This document shows, piece by piece, positions 1-8,804 of a stretch of DNA of 64,000 bases. Location: NCBI RefSeq assembly GCF_018919065.1, contig NZ_JAHLQG010000046.1, positions 1 to 64,000 of the forward strand, read 5' to 3'. This DNA comes from Blautia sp. MSJ-9 (GTDB taxonomy: Bacteria > Bacillota > Clostridia > Lachnospirales > Lachnospiraceae). Within the stretch, counting starts at the first letter, position 1; every line of letters starts with the position of its first letter. Position numbers and translations under genes: made by a program. Under the pieces are notes generated by a model, which was not told the origin of the DNA, made no database searches, and worked only from the letters and a program-made list of their open reading frames with translations.

Positions 1-744
1 CGGCCACTGGACGAGGTCTATCCCATTCTCTACATTGATGCAATCCATTATTCTGTAAGGGATAATGGCGTGATCCGAAAGCTTGCTGCTTACGTGATTC
101 TGGGAATCAACACGGAAGGGAAAAAAGAAGTTTTAACCATCAGTGTTGGCGATAACGAAAGCGCAAAATACTGGCTTTCCGTTATGAATGAACTGAAAAA
201 TCGTGGTGTCAAAGATGTATTAATCATCTGTGCCGATGGTTTAACCGGAATCAAAGAAGCGATCGCAGCAGCTTTTCCAAAGACGGAATACCAGCGCTGT
301 ATTGTACACCAGGTAAGGAACACGTTGAAATATGTCCCGGATAAAGACAGAAAAGCCTTCGCTACGGATCTGAAAAACATTTATCAGGCCACAGATGAAA
401 AGAAAGCTCTGGCAGCCTTAGAGCGTGTAACAGAAAAATGGACACCGAAATATCCGAATTCCATGAAGCGCTGGAAGGATAACTGGGACGCAATCTCGCC
501 GATCTTTAAATTTTCAACGACGGTCAGAACGGTGATTTATACTACAAATGCTATTGAATCCCTGAATTCTACCTACCGGAAACTGAATCGCCAGAGAAGC
601 GTATTTCCAAGCGATACAGCTCTATTAAAGGCACTGTATCTTGCCACATTTGAAGCTACAAAGAAATGGACCAGTACGATCCGCAACTGGGCACAGGTGT
701 ATGGTGAACTGAGTATTATGTACGAAGGACGCCTCCCAGAGTAA
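1..744 (+). CDS. IS256-family transposase, 5' end outside window
   Basis: Mutator/IS256-type DDE transposase that would move its own insertion sequence. The frame is open from base 1, so the N-terminal part lies outside the window; the GTG at 70 is internal. Visible catalytic-core motifs are YIDAIHY (first Asp), CADGLTGIKEAI (second Asp) and TTNAIESLN (Glu), and the product ends normally in EGRLPE. About 248 of the usual roughly 400 residues are seen. A strong stem-loop follows at 821-859. I could not fix the right terminal inverted repeat; it should fall before about 920, where unrelated gene remnants begin. Confidence 0.9.
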   Translation, partial: RPLDEVYPILYIDAIHYSVRDNGVIRKLAAYVILGINTEGKKEVLTISVGDNESAKYWLSVMNELKNRGVKDVLIICADGLTGIKEAIAAAFPKTEYQRCIVHQVRNTLKYVPDKDRKAFATDLKNIYQATDEKKALAALERVTEKWTPKYPNSMKRWKDNWDAISPIFKFSTTVRTVIYTTNAIESLNSTYRKLNRQRSVFPSDTALLKALYLATFEATKKWTSTIRNWAQVYGELSIMYEGRLPE

Positions 745-820
745 CGAATAAACGGGCGAATAAGACGGGCGGAAAACCGCCTGCTCTTGACATGCCATTC
801 AACAACTGTTATATATAAAA

Positions 821-859
821 CAAGGGTGAGAAGCCTGATTTTCAGGCTTGCCACCCTTG
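821..859. terminator. Stem-loop downstream of IS256 transposase
   Basis: Near-perfect inverted repeat CAAGGGTG..AAGCCTGA / TCAGGCTT..CACCCTTG with a 3-nt loop. There is no long T tract, so it may be a structure protecting the IS end from read-through rather than a classical terminator. Confidence 0.5.
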
Positions 860-922
860 CATATCATAGAAGAATCTTATTTACAGACTTTTTCTCACAG
901 TCTCATTGTTATCCATGCAACC

Positions 923-1136
923 TTATTTCAATAATTTATATGTTGCGTCTGTAACCGGCTCACACCACTCATTGGATGTTTCCTCGCCAGGTACTTCAAT
1001 TGCCAGATGGGAAAAACCATTCATCTGGTGCGCCAATTGGGAACACCATCTCTTTTGCATGAGCACGCATTGCTTCCTCTTCATATGGCAATTCGCCAAA
1101 TGCATTTCTTCCTGCTGCATGTACTATTTTTCCCAT
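923..1136 (-). pseudogene. Remnant of carboxymuconolactone decarboxylase-cupin fusion protein
   Basis: A GGAGG site and ATG at 1136 open a frame starting MGKIVHAAGRNAFGEL, the start typical of carboxymuconolactone decarboxylase proteins. It passes through a linker-like AKEMVFPIGAP and stops. One base out of frame follows FSHLAIEVPGEETSNEW, a cupin C-terminus, ending in TYKLLK. The intact family has about 250 residues with both domains; here only the first 16 or so residues, the linker and the last 30 remain, joined by internal deletions and a one-base frameshift in a T run near 1010. It cannot make the enzyme. Family assignment is from memory of CMD-cupin proteins. Confidence 0.6.
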
Positions 1137-1164
1137 ATTCTGTATGCCTCCGTTTCTCTATGAT

Positions 1165-1374
1165 TTATAAAAATTTTACCCATTCTCTGATTTCCTGTTT
1201 TGTTCCGCGATTTAATAATCTGCCTTCTGTAATAACTGCATCTGGTGCAGACGGTTGTAATTCTTTTACAGTGTTACCAAATCCACTTCCACCGGATGTT
1301 GCAAAAAGCACAATCTTTTTACCGCTGAAATCATGAGATTCCACCATTCCGGAAGCAGCCCCAACAACAATATT
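1165..1374 (-). pseudogene. Flavodoxin C-terminal fragment
   Basis: The frame reads DFSGKKIVLFATSGGSGFGNT, the late part of a flavodoxin fold with the TSGGSG loop that contacts FMN, and ends normally at 1165. No start codon or N-terminal half is present. The fragment abuts the stop of the GtrA-like gene, so the upstream half was lost by deletion. It lies 28 bp upstream of the CMD-cupin remnant, suggesting both came from one redox gene cluster that has decayed. Confidence 0.65.
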
Positions 1375-1376
1375 TT

Positions 1377-1967
1377 CTATTCAGCCTTCCCCTCCGGGAA
1401 AATAATTTTAAACACAAAGAAAAAAATCACCATGGAAACTCCACCTGTGATAATTGTCACAAGCATGTTATAGACTGCCGGTGCCACATATGCAGATGCA
1501 ACTGGCATCCACAGATTATTAAATCCATTACAAATCAGTGAAATTACCACCCATGCTATAAAATACCAGATTGCCTGATATACAGGATTTCCATGGCTTT
1601 TAAAAGTAATATTTCTCTGAAGTGGAAAATTGATACACTGTGCAAGAAATGACCCTAATTCATAACTGATAAAATAGCCAAGTCCACCACCGATCAGTAT
1701 ATTCCCCGTTGCATCACGCAATACATTATACCCCAGTAAACTCCATGTAAATTTTACTCCAAACAGATTCATGGAAACCTTTGGCCACATAAATTCTGTA
1801 CCAGCCAGACCAATTCCCAAAATCCCTGGTAAAAATGTAAATACAAGATACTGGAATACCGTCACGCCCATACTGAATATAACAAAATAGAATATCTGAT
1901 AAAGCCATTTTGCAATAGCAGAATGTTTCTCTTCAAAACATTTCCATATATTTTTTATATGATTCAT
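1377..1967 (-). CDS. GtrA-like polytopic membrane protein
   Basis: About 196-residue membrane protein with four to five predicted helices. The segment FLAQCINFPLQRNITFKS is the conserved GtrA-family loop; the family includes flippase-like proteins that move lipid-linked sugars across the membrane. A GTG at 1973 is possible, but ATG 1967 is preferred: it overlaps the GH3 stop as ATGA and has GGAGGG 8 nt upstream. It is the last gene of the GH3 operon. A link to cell-surface glycan metabolism is inferred from this context. Confidence 0.75.
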   Translation of the reverse strand: MNHIKNIWKCFEEKHSAIAKWLYQIFYFVIFSMGVTVFQYLVFTFLPGILGIGLAGTEFMWPKVSMNLFGVKFTWSLLGYNVLRDATGNILIGGGLGYFISYELGSFLAQCINFPLQRNITFKSHGNPVYQAIWYFIAWVVISLICNGFNNLWMPVASAYVAPAVYNMLVTIITGGVSMVIFFFVFKIIFPEGKAE

Positions 1968-4420
1968 CTGCACTTCCCTCCGGCTTCTTTTAATAATTTT
2001 TCATATTTCTTATTATTTCTTCTGTTTCTGAAATATCCGCCAACTACTTTTTTTACTCCAAGCATAAAGTGTCCATTCACAGCATCGACAATTCCATATA
2101 CCATTTCCATACTGACTGCCCCGCCGGTCATCTTGGCAATACCTCTAAATGGCATGTTGTAAATAAATAGAATATTCAGATCTGGTTTCCCCTGTTCTTC
2201 ACTCTTCTTTTTCATTTTTGTGAGACATCTATATATCAGTCTTGCAAGTCTGCTTTTTGCATAATACATCTGACAAATTGCATCATTGATTTCCAGATTT
2301 CCACTCCATCTTCTGTTCGGTATCTCATGGCCAAGAAGTTCACGAAATTCCTCATCTGATATTTTCTGCACGATTCCTGTATAATAATAAGGCATTTTTG
2401 CCGGATTATACGGATACCCTTTACTATTTCCTGTTCTCTCGGTCATACCTGTTAAACGAATATCTGCAACACTGGCTCCTACCATAATCTGATAAGTTCC
2501 TGTTTCTATTTCCCACTGTCCCGTTTTTATATTCCAATAACGGAATGTCTTATCATCAAACGGAATCCTGAGCTGTCTGCTTTCTCCTGCCTTTAGATAA
2601 ACTTTTGCAAAACCTTTCAGTTCTTTTTCCGGTCGGAACACGATTGCATTAGGAAGTCCTACATACATCTGAACCACCTCAGCTCCGTCTCTGTCACCTG
2701 TATTGGTAACCGAAACTTTGATTCCATCCTCTTCTATGATAAGATCAGAATATGTAAATTCCGTATAAGAAAGCCCAAATCCAAATGGATATTGCACCCG
2801 GACTTTTGAAGTATCATAATAGCGATATCCTACATAAACACTCTCGCGGTATTCCGATGTTTTCTCATTACTTGGATAATATCGGAATGCCGGTGTCTGT
2901 TCATAAGATATGGGATATGTTTCTGCCAGTCTTCCTGATGGATTCACTTTTCCGGTCAGAATATCCAATGTTGCAGAAGCGCCTGCCTGTCCATTCAGAT
3001 AGCCATGCAAAATCGCTTTGCAGCAGGTGTGCCATGGCATTTCTATCGCAGATCCTGCACTCAGTATTCCAATAATATTTTCATTTACTTTACTGATATC
3101 CTGCAGAAGATCGATCTGGTCCTGCGGAATACGCATATGGGTTCTGTCCAGTCCTTCTGATTCACTGATCTCATCAAGACCAAAGCAGAAAATCACAATA
3201 TCCGCATTCATAGACAAATTTAATGCAAACTTTCTATCATTCTCATCTACATCTCCATTTCTATGATAGCCTCTTGTCATTCCCAGAATATTCAGATCAT
3301 ATTGTTGCAAAATCGATGACATATCTTCTACTTTTGTTGGATTGACCATAGAAGATCCTGCCCCCTGATATCTGGGTGAAAAAGCAAAATCTCCAATAAC
3401 AGCGATGGATTTTTTGGTATCCAGAGGAAGAATCTGTTTTTCATTTTTCAGAAGAATCATGCTTTCTGCTGCTGCTTTCCTTGCCAGTTGATGATGTGCA
3501 TTTCTGTCAAAGTTTTTATCTGAAAGCTCCTTCCCTGATGTCAGTTCCATCACTGCATCTACCAGTTCTCCAACTCTTTCATCCAACTCCGCTTCCTTCA
3601 GCTTTCCATTTCGGACAGCAGCAATCACTTCCCTTGCAGAATCGTACCCACAGGACGGCATCTCCAGATTTGAGCCGGCAGCAACACCTTTCACATGGTC
3701 ATTGCTTCCGCCCCAGTCTGTTACTACAATTCCATCAAATCCCCATTCTTTGCGCAGGATATCTGTCAAAAGATGTTTGTCCTCATTAGCATAAATCCCA
3801 TTAATCTGGTTGTAACTGCTCATGATTGCTTTTGCGTGTCCTTCTTTAACAGCTATCTCAAAACCGGTCAGATAAATTTCTCTTAATGTCCGTTCGTCAA
3901 CAACTGCGTCCATTGCCATTCTCCGAAGTTCCTGACTGTTAACCGCCAGATGCTTCGGGCAGGCATAAACGCCTTTACTCTGTATTCCACGAATATATGA
4001 CGCTGCCATCTTCCCGGAAAGATATGGATCTTCTGAAAAATATTCAAAATTTCTTCCACATAATGGGCTTCTTTTAATATTTAATCCCGGACCAAGCAGG
4101 ATATTTACATCCATACTTGCTGCTTCCTCTCCAAGAGCCTGTCCAATCTCTTCCCCCAAATCCTGATTCCAGCTGTTTGCTATCGTCGCTGCTGTGGGAA
4201 AACAAGTTGCATTCAAGGATGCATTCAGTCCCAGATGGTCTCCTGCTCCTGCCTGTTTTCTGATTCCATGCGGTCCATCTGAAAGAAAGATGGACGGGAT
4301 GGAAAGCCTGTCAATTTCTCTGGTCTGCCAGACAGTTTTTCCACTGAGTATCGCTGCCTTTTCTTCTATTGTCATCTTTTCAACCAATTTTTGCTGTTTC
4401 ATAACTGTTTTCCATCCCAC
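1964..4420 (-). CDS. Glycoside hydrolase family 3, beta-glucosidase-like, cytoplasmic
   Basis: Classical GH3 order: the N-terminal TIM barrel carries ILLGPGLNIKRSPLCGRN, CPKHLAVNSQE (the KH motif) and DGIVVTDWGGSND, whose Asp is the expected nucleophile; then come the GH3 C-domain and a fibronectin-III-like domain (FGFGLSYTEF). It probably removes terminal beta-linked sugars from oligosaccharides. No signal peptide is visible. A basic C-terminal extension of about 120 residues (from about 700 on) follows the usual domains. The start is GTG 4420 after AGGAAGAAA; an in-frame ATG at 4402 is an alternative. It lies 8 bp behind the membrane-bound GH3 and overlaps GtrA. Confidence 0.88.
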   Translation of the reverse strand: MGWKTVMKQQKLVEKMTIEEKAAILSGKTVWQTREIDRLSIPSIFLSDGPHGIRKQAGAGDHLGLNASLNATCFPTAATIANSWNQDLGEEIGQALGEEAASMDVNILLGPGLNIKRSPLCGRNFEYFSEDPYLSGKMAASYIRGIQSKGVYACPKHLAVNSQELRRMAMDAVVDERTLREIYLTGFEIAVKEGHAKAIMSSYNQINGIYANEDKHLLTDILRKEWGFDGIVVTDWGGSNDHVKGVAAGSNLEMPSCGYDSAREVIAAVRNGKLKEAELDERVGELVDAVMELTSGKELSDKNFDRNAHHQLARKAAAESMILLKNEKQILPLDTKKSIAVIGDFAFSPRYQGAGSSMVNPTKVEDMSSILQQYDLNILGMTRGYHRNGDVDENDRKFALNLSMNADIVIFCFGLDEISESEGLDRTHMRIPQDQIDLLQDISKVNENIIGILSAGSAIEMPWHTCCKAILHGYLNGQAGASATLDILTGKVNPSGRLAETYPISYEQTPAFRYYPSNEKTSEYRESVYVGYRYYDTSKVRVQYPFGFGLSYTEFTYSDLIIEEDGIKVSVTNTGDRDGAEVVQMYVGLPNAIVFRPEKELKGFAKVYLKAGESRQLRIPFDDKTFRYWNIKTGQWEIETGTYQIMVGASVADIRLTGMTERTGNSKGYPYNPAKMPYYYTGIVQKISDEEFRELLGHEIPNRRWSGNLEINDAICQMYYAKSRLARLIYRCLTKMKKKSEEQGKPDLNILFIYNMPFRGIAKMTGGAVSMEMVYGIVDAVNGHFMLGVKKVVGGYFRNRRNNKKYEKLLKEAGGKCR

Positions 4421-4428
4421 TTTCTTCC

Positions 4429-7290
4429 TTATTCAGCATTCTTTCTTTTCTTATATCCTCTGATTACCAGTACTTCCATTCCTGCCATGAAAAGTGCTAT
4501 TACAATGTCGATACCAATTCCTGCTTTTTTCCAGTTTTCCATACCTGTTTCTTCGTGTTCTCCATCATAAGCCCAGCTGCTTACAACTGTATACATGACA
4601 TTTTTGCAGGCATTTCTCATCTGAAGTACAGCTGTTGGATGCTCCGGATTGGCTACATTGTTCTCTTCTCCATTGAATGTGGACAGCATTGCATCTACCC
4701 CATTCGCCAAAGCTGCATCTGCATTCATAAATCCATGACCATTGTTTCGGAAGAAGTCTGTAAGCGCCATTCCCCTGAAGCCCCATTCATCTCTGAGAAC
4801 TGTGTTCATAAGATTACTGCATTCTCCAGTCCATTTATCTCCAAGGAAACTCCAGGAAACCATAACCGCATTTGCGCCTCCCTGTTTTACAGAGATTTCA
4901 AATGGTTTCAGATAGATTTCACGGATTGCCTGCTCATTTGACCAGACACTTACCATCTTTGCATTTCCTTCATACAGTGCGAAATGCTTAATGTAAGAAT
5001 AAACTCCATATTTTCTTGCACCTTCTACTGCATTTGCACCCATATTTCCTGCAAGAACTCCATCTTCTGAAAAATATTCATAGTTTCTTGCTCCAAATGC
5101 AGTTCTATGAGTATTCATACCTGGTGCATACCAGCCCTCTGCACCCATTTCCTGACTGATCTTGCCCATGCATTCACCCCAGGCCTGTGCAAGTTCCTTA
5201 TTCCATGTGGATGCAACCACAACTTCAATTGGGAATCCAATAGAACCAACTCCTGTAAAGTTGTTATTAATTGCTGCTGGTCCATCGAAATCAAGTGTAG
5301 CCACTTTTCCCACAGAATCCATGGCTGCTGTCTGATAACCGGCCATTGCAATCATATTTGCCATTTCATCAACAGTAAGCTGATCCAGAAGTTTTTCCCA
5401 ACGAGGATCGTCATAATCAGCATCACGCATATCAGCTAATGTAAGTCCATTATCTGCTCCCGTTGTCGGCATTACATCCTCATCATTGAGATATGTAGTC
5501 TTATCAAAGTTGCTGTTCAGATGATATTCAGAAACATATGGCTCACCCAGCTCTGCAGATGCCGGTGCTGCTGTAGCCTCTTCATAATTTGCAAAATGAT
5601 CTGCTCTTGATAAATATGTCACATCGCCTTTTGCATCTTCAAATACATTTGTTGCTGCAGTATCATCTGATGCTCTTTTATTTTCTCCCTTATATACTAC
5701 ATCTTTATCTGCAGTGTAAGTTTTCTGATCCATCACAGTGTGTGAATCGCTGTTAATAGAGATTACATAGTCACCTTTTTCAAGAACATATGCTTTTGCA
5801 TTATTCTCATCATAAGAGGCCATATCTTCTATACTGAATGTAACTGTAACAGTCTGAGATTCTCCCGGCTGAAGCAGATTTGTTTTTGCAAACTCGATCA
5901 GATTTGCAGAAGATTTCTCAATTCCCCCATTTGTATATGGCGGTTTATAATACACTTCTACTACATCTTTTCCGGCAACATCTCCGGTGTTGGTTACTTC
6001 TACATCTACAGAAATCTGTCCGTCTTTTTCCTCCAGTTCACCCATTTTCTGTTCAAATTCCGTATAACTCAGACCATATCCAAATGGATACTGTACAGTC
6101 TTATCGTAATCAATCGCACCTTCCTGTGCAGCTGTTTCATAGTACTTGTATCCTACATAAATACCTTCCACATAATTAGTAAATGCCGGAGCATACACCT
6201 GCGCAGTTCCTGCGTTCATTCCTTCAACGGCCAAATCTGCCAGATTTGTATACTCCGTTTTTTCTGCATTATTCCACCACGGAGCAGTCGTCATATCATA
6301 AATAAATGTATCCGGTGTTTTTCCGGAAGGATTGACTTCACCTGAAAATACTTTACCAAGTGCATTAAATCCCACATTTCCCGTTCCGGGGCACCATACA
6401 ACAGATTTAATCTGAGGATATTCATCTGCGAAACCAAGTTCAAACTGATTTGCTCCATTATAAACCACAATCACATTATCAAAGTTTGAGCAAACCATAT
6501 CCACCATATCTCTCTCAGTTTGTGAAAGCTGTAAATAATGCTCTCCCTCAGGAAAATCATCATATTCCTCTGAATTATTATCATATGCTGCTTTTCTTAC
6601 ATCCATAGGAATATCATTATGACCTTCACCTGCTTTTCTGGAAAGAACCACAACTGCCACATCAGAATACTCTTTCGCACTTTTAATAAGCTCATCACTG
6701 TAAGTATCTACAGGTGGCTCCGGTAATGTCCAACTCTGTTTCTGGATAGACATTTCCGGATTATCTGCACCATAATTGTTATAAAAATCAACCAGTTCCT
6801 GGTTAATAGAAAATCCGGCATTTTCAAGTCCCTGATTCAGACTGACAATATCATACAGATCATTAATTCCACCGGAACCAGCTCCTCCGTAAGCCGGATT
6901 AATAGATTCCCAGCCAAAAATATTCAGTTTTTTTGTTTCATTTAAAGGAAGCAGGCTTTCATTCTTCAGAAGAACAATTCCATCTTCCATAATTTCTTCT
7001 GCTACTTCCGCAGCTTCTTCATTTGTTTCATCGCTTAAAGTTCCATTTCCCGTTGCCAGTCCAATCAACGTAGACATTGGTCCAAAACAGATCATATTCA
7101 CGCAGACAACAACTGCAAGAACCATTGCGATCGCAGCTTCTCCTCTTATCAGAAATCTTTTGCCCCTGGACATCCTGCGGCATGCGATCATAATTACGAT
7201 TCCAATTACAAGTGCAGCAATAATACCGATAATATACGGTTTGCATAATTGTAATACCGCCAGAACATCTTCCATTTCAACACTGATCAT
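4429..7290 (-). CDS. Membrane-anchored GH3 glycosidase with reversed domain order
   Basis: About 953 residues. Two N-terminal hydrophobic helices and one C-terminal helix anchor it, so the catalytic part should face outside. Domains are in permuted order: GH3 C-domain (EDGIVLLKNESLLPL) first, then FN3-like (FGYGLSYTEF), then the TIM barrel with YSYIKHFALYE and RGMALTDFFRNNG, whose Asp is the expected nucleophile. Reversed GH3 order is known in some Ruminococcus enzymes. An upstream in-frame ATG (7335) exists, but ATG 7290 has AAAGGAGG 10 nt before it and is chosen. First gene of the GH3-GH3-GtrA operon; the promoter carries a candidate LytTR site. Confidence 0.87.
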   Translation of the reverse strand: MISVEMEDVLAVLQLCKPYIIGIIAALVIGIVIMIACRRMSRGKRFLIRGEAAIAMVLAVVVCVNMICFGPMSTLIGLATGNGTLSDETNEEAAEVAEEIMEDGIVLLKNESLLPLNETKKLNIFGWESINPAYGGAGSGGINDLYDIVSLNQGLENAGFSINQELVDFYNNYGADNPEMSIQKQSWTLPEPPVDTYSDELIKSAKEYSDVAVVVLSRKAGEGHNDIPMDVRKAAYDNNSEEYDDFPEGEHYLQLSQTERDMVDMVCSNFDNVIVVYNGANQFELGFADEYPQIKSVVWCPGTGNVGFNALGKVFSGEVNPSGKTPDTFIYDMTTAPWWNNAEKTEYTNLADLAVEGMNAGTAQVYAPAFTNYVEGIYVGYKYYETAAQEGAIDYDKTVQYPFGYGLSYTEFEQKMGELEEKDGQISVDVEVTNTGDVAGKDVVEVYYKPPYTNGGIEKSSANLIEFAKTNLLQPGESQTVTVTFSIEDMASYDENNAKAYVLEKGDYVISINSDSHTVMDQKTYTADKDVVYKGENKRASDDTAATNVFEDAKGDVTYLSRADHFANYEEATAAPASAELGEPYVSEYHLNSNFDKTTYLNDEDVMPTTGADNGLTLADMRDADYDDPRWEKLLDQLTVDEMANMIAMAGYQTAAMDSVGKVATLDFDGPAAINNNFTGVGSIGFPIEVVVASTWNKELAQAWGECMGKISQEMGAEGWYAPGMNTHRTAFGARNYEYFSEDGVLAGNMGANAVEGARKYGVYSYIKHFALYEGNAKMVSVWSNEQAIREIYLKPFEISVKQGGANAVMVSWSFLGDKWTGECSNLMNTVLRDEWGFRGMALTDFFRNNGHGFMNADAALANGVDAMLSTFNGEENNVANPEHPTAVLQMRNACKNVMYTVVSSWAYDGEHEETGMENWKKAGIGIDIVIALFMAGMEVLVIRGYKKRKNAE

Positions 7291-7349
7291 TCTCTTTTTT
7301 CCTCCTTTGACTCTCTCATCTTTTTCAGGTATCATTTCCTGTTGGCATT

Positions 7350-7410
7350 ACTATAACATGGTTATTATTTCGTGCCGTTTTTGGCACAAGATGCAGCAAA
7401 TATGGCACAA
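7350..7410 (-). promoter_or_regulatory. Candidate LytTR operator and promoter of GH3 operon
   Basis: On the minus strand, two direct repeats TTGTGCC (complement of 7404-7410 and 7383-7389) start exactly 21 bp apart, the spacing of AgrA/LytTR sites (two short direct repeats on the same helix face). The proximal repeat is followed by a poor -35 region (ACGGCA, 7373-7378) and a -10 TATAGT (7350-7355), as expected for an activator-dependent promoter. The LytTR regulator is coded about 1.4 kb away. Seen: repeats and spacing; inferred: binding. Confidence 0.5.
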
Positions 7411-7416
7411 AATACT

Positions 7417-7440
7417 AAAAAAGGTCCACCGGACCTTTTT
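7417..7440. terminator. Bidirectional terminator between histidine kinase and GH3 operon
   Basis: AAAAAGGTCC-ACC-GGACCTTTTT: a perfect 10-bp inverted repeat with U tracts on both strands. It lies downstream of the kinase gene and upstream of the GH3 promoter, insulating the two operons. Confidence 0.8.
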
Positions 7441-7463
7441 GTCGTATGCTTGGCAACAAAAAT

Positions 7464-7489
7464 ACCCAGAGCATTACAATACTCTGGGT
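7464..7489 (-). terminator. Second stem-loop at histidine kinase 3' end
   Basis: ACCCAGAG / CTCTGGGT inverted repeat spanning the kinase stop codon, followed on the minus strand by ATTTTTG. It acts with the 7417-7440 hairpin as a tandem terminator. Confidence 0.6.
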
Positions 7490-8781
7490 AAAAGAATCTT
7501 TAATTCAAACCAGTTCTGCTGTACTCCAAATACTACAGAACCATCATATTTTTCTACAGCTTTACGAATACTCTTCAATCCAAAACCATGGTTTTTACTA
7601 TCCTTTTTTGTTGTTGTAATCAGATCCTCTTCATTTTTGGAAATTTCTGCTTCACAATAATTCTCTATCTTGATGAACACAAATCCTTTTTGAGCGGATA
7701 CTGTCAGATGGATCAGTCTTTTTTCCGGATCTGGAATCAAAATTACATGCTCAATCGCATTATCCAAAGCATTTCCAAATATAGAACATATATCTGTTAC
7801 ATGCATATGATCCAATAATTTTCCATCTGCCACACAGGTAATCTGTATATGATTTTTTCGACAATGGAAAATCTTAGCTGCCAAAATCGTATCAAGTACC
7901 TGATTCCCCGTTCTGCTTATATTCTCAAAAGCAGCGATTTCCTTTTCCATGGAATCAATCCATTTTTTTCGTTTCTCTTCATCTGATTCCGCACGAAGTC
8001 CCGTTATCTGGTGTTTCAGATCATGGTATTTCATTTGTATGAGATCCAGGCTGTCCTGATAATTTCGGTATTGATCATACTGGCTTTTCAGCATCACGTT
8101 CATTACTGAAAGTTCTTTCTCGGCAACATACTCACTGATCCTGCTCTGATAAGCATGCAGGATTGCAATTCCTCCAAAATCGATCAGTGTTCTGATAGAA
8201 AAAATATCTGCACGTTCTCTGCTCGCAAATGGTGCATTTTCATTTAAAAAGCTCAGATTACTAAAAGCAAAGATTGCAACAGCCATGATTGCCGCCGCTA
8301 CTACTTCCTTTACTGTCATCTGTTCAAGATAATTCTGCTTCAGAAGATCTTTTTCTAAATAAATATCAATAGTAAAGCAGCCTCCAAAAACAACCATCGT
8401 GATCAGAATTTCAACCCAGAGGCTCTGATTCCCCCATGCCTGTACAATAGATACCATCTGCCACTGCAGCGAAGCTGCAAATTCAGCAAGAACAAATGCA
8501 CGGGCACAGCAATAAGCCGCTCCCAGAGGCTTCATATTTCCTCCGACCATAAGAAATCCATACATCATACCTGCAGCGATCATCATACAGGGAATCCACA
8601 AAATTTCAGTTACGCTGCCTGTCAAAGTCAGAAAAATACTCTGCATTGCCAACATGAAAAGACTGCCTATAAGAAAATGTACAGATTTCATGTTTTCTTT
8701 TTTTAGGATATAAAGATAAACCAGACATGATCCCCACTCTGCTATTGCCGTATAAATTCTTGGAATATCCTGATATAACAT
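7474..8781 (-). CDS. Agr/Com-type GHKL sensor histidine kinase
   Basis: About 435 residues. The N-terminal half is hydrophobic with six to seven helices, as in AgrC/ComD-like receptors. The C-terminal half carries the phospho-acceptor His in MKYHDLKHQ, the N box FGNALDNAIEH and the G box HGFGLKSI. It should autophosphorylate and feed the LytTR regulator upstream of it. A frame start at 8808 would overlap the regulator stop, but ATG 8781 has GGAGG 5 nt before it and is preferred. No autoinducer-peptide gene was found nearby, so the signal is unknown. Candidate targets are the GH3 genes. Confidence 0.88.
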   Translation of the reverse strand: MLYQDIPRIYTAIAEWGSCLVYLYILKKENMKSVHFLIGSLFMLAMQSIFLTLTGSVTEILWIPCMMIAAGMMYGFLMVGGNMKPLGAAYCCARAFVLAEFAASLQWQMVSIVQAWGNQSLWVEILITMVVFGGCFTIDIYLEKDLLKQNYLEQMTVKEVVAAAIMAVAIFAFSNLSFLNENAPFASRERADIFSIRTLIDFGGIAILHAYQSRISEYVAEKELSVMNVMLKSQYDQYRNYQDSLDLIQMKYHDLKHQITGLRAESDEEKRKKWIDSMEKEIAAFENISRTGNQVLDTILAAKIFHCRKNHIQITCVADGKLLDHMHVTDICSIFGNALDNAIEHVILIPDPEKRLIHLTVSAQKGFVFIKIENYCEAEISKNEEDLITTTKKDSKNHGFGLKSIRKAVEKYDGSVVFGVQQNWFELKILLPRVL

Positions 8782-8804
8782 AGTATCCTCCATTTCGCAT
8801 GAAA

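Noticed and set aside
4429-7290. Rearranged (broken) GH3 gene
   Set aside because: All domains are complete; the reversed order is a known natural GH3 architecture.
7336-7660. Open frame on plus strand over the GH3/kinase gap
   Set aside because: No SD, runs antisense through the kinase gene; a shadow frame.
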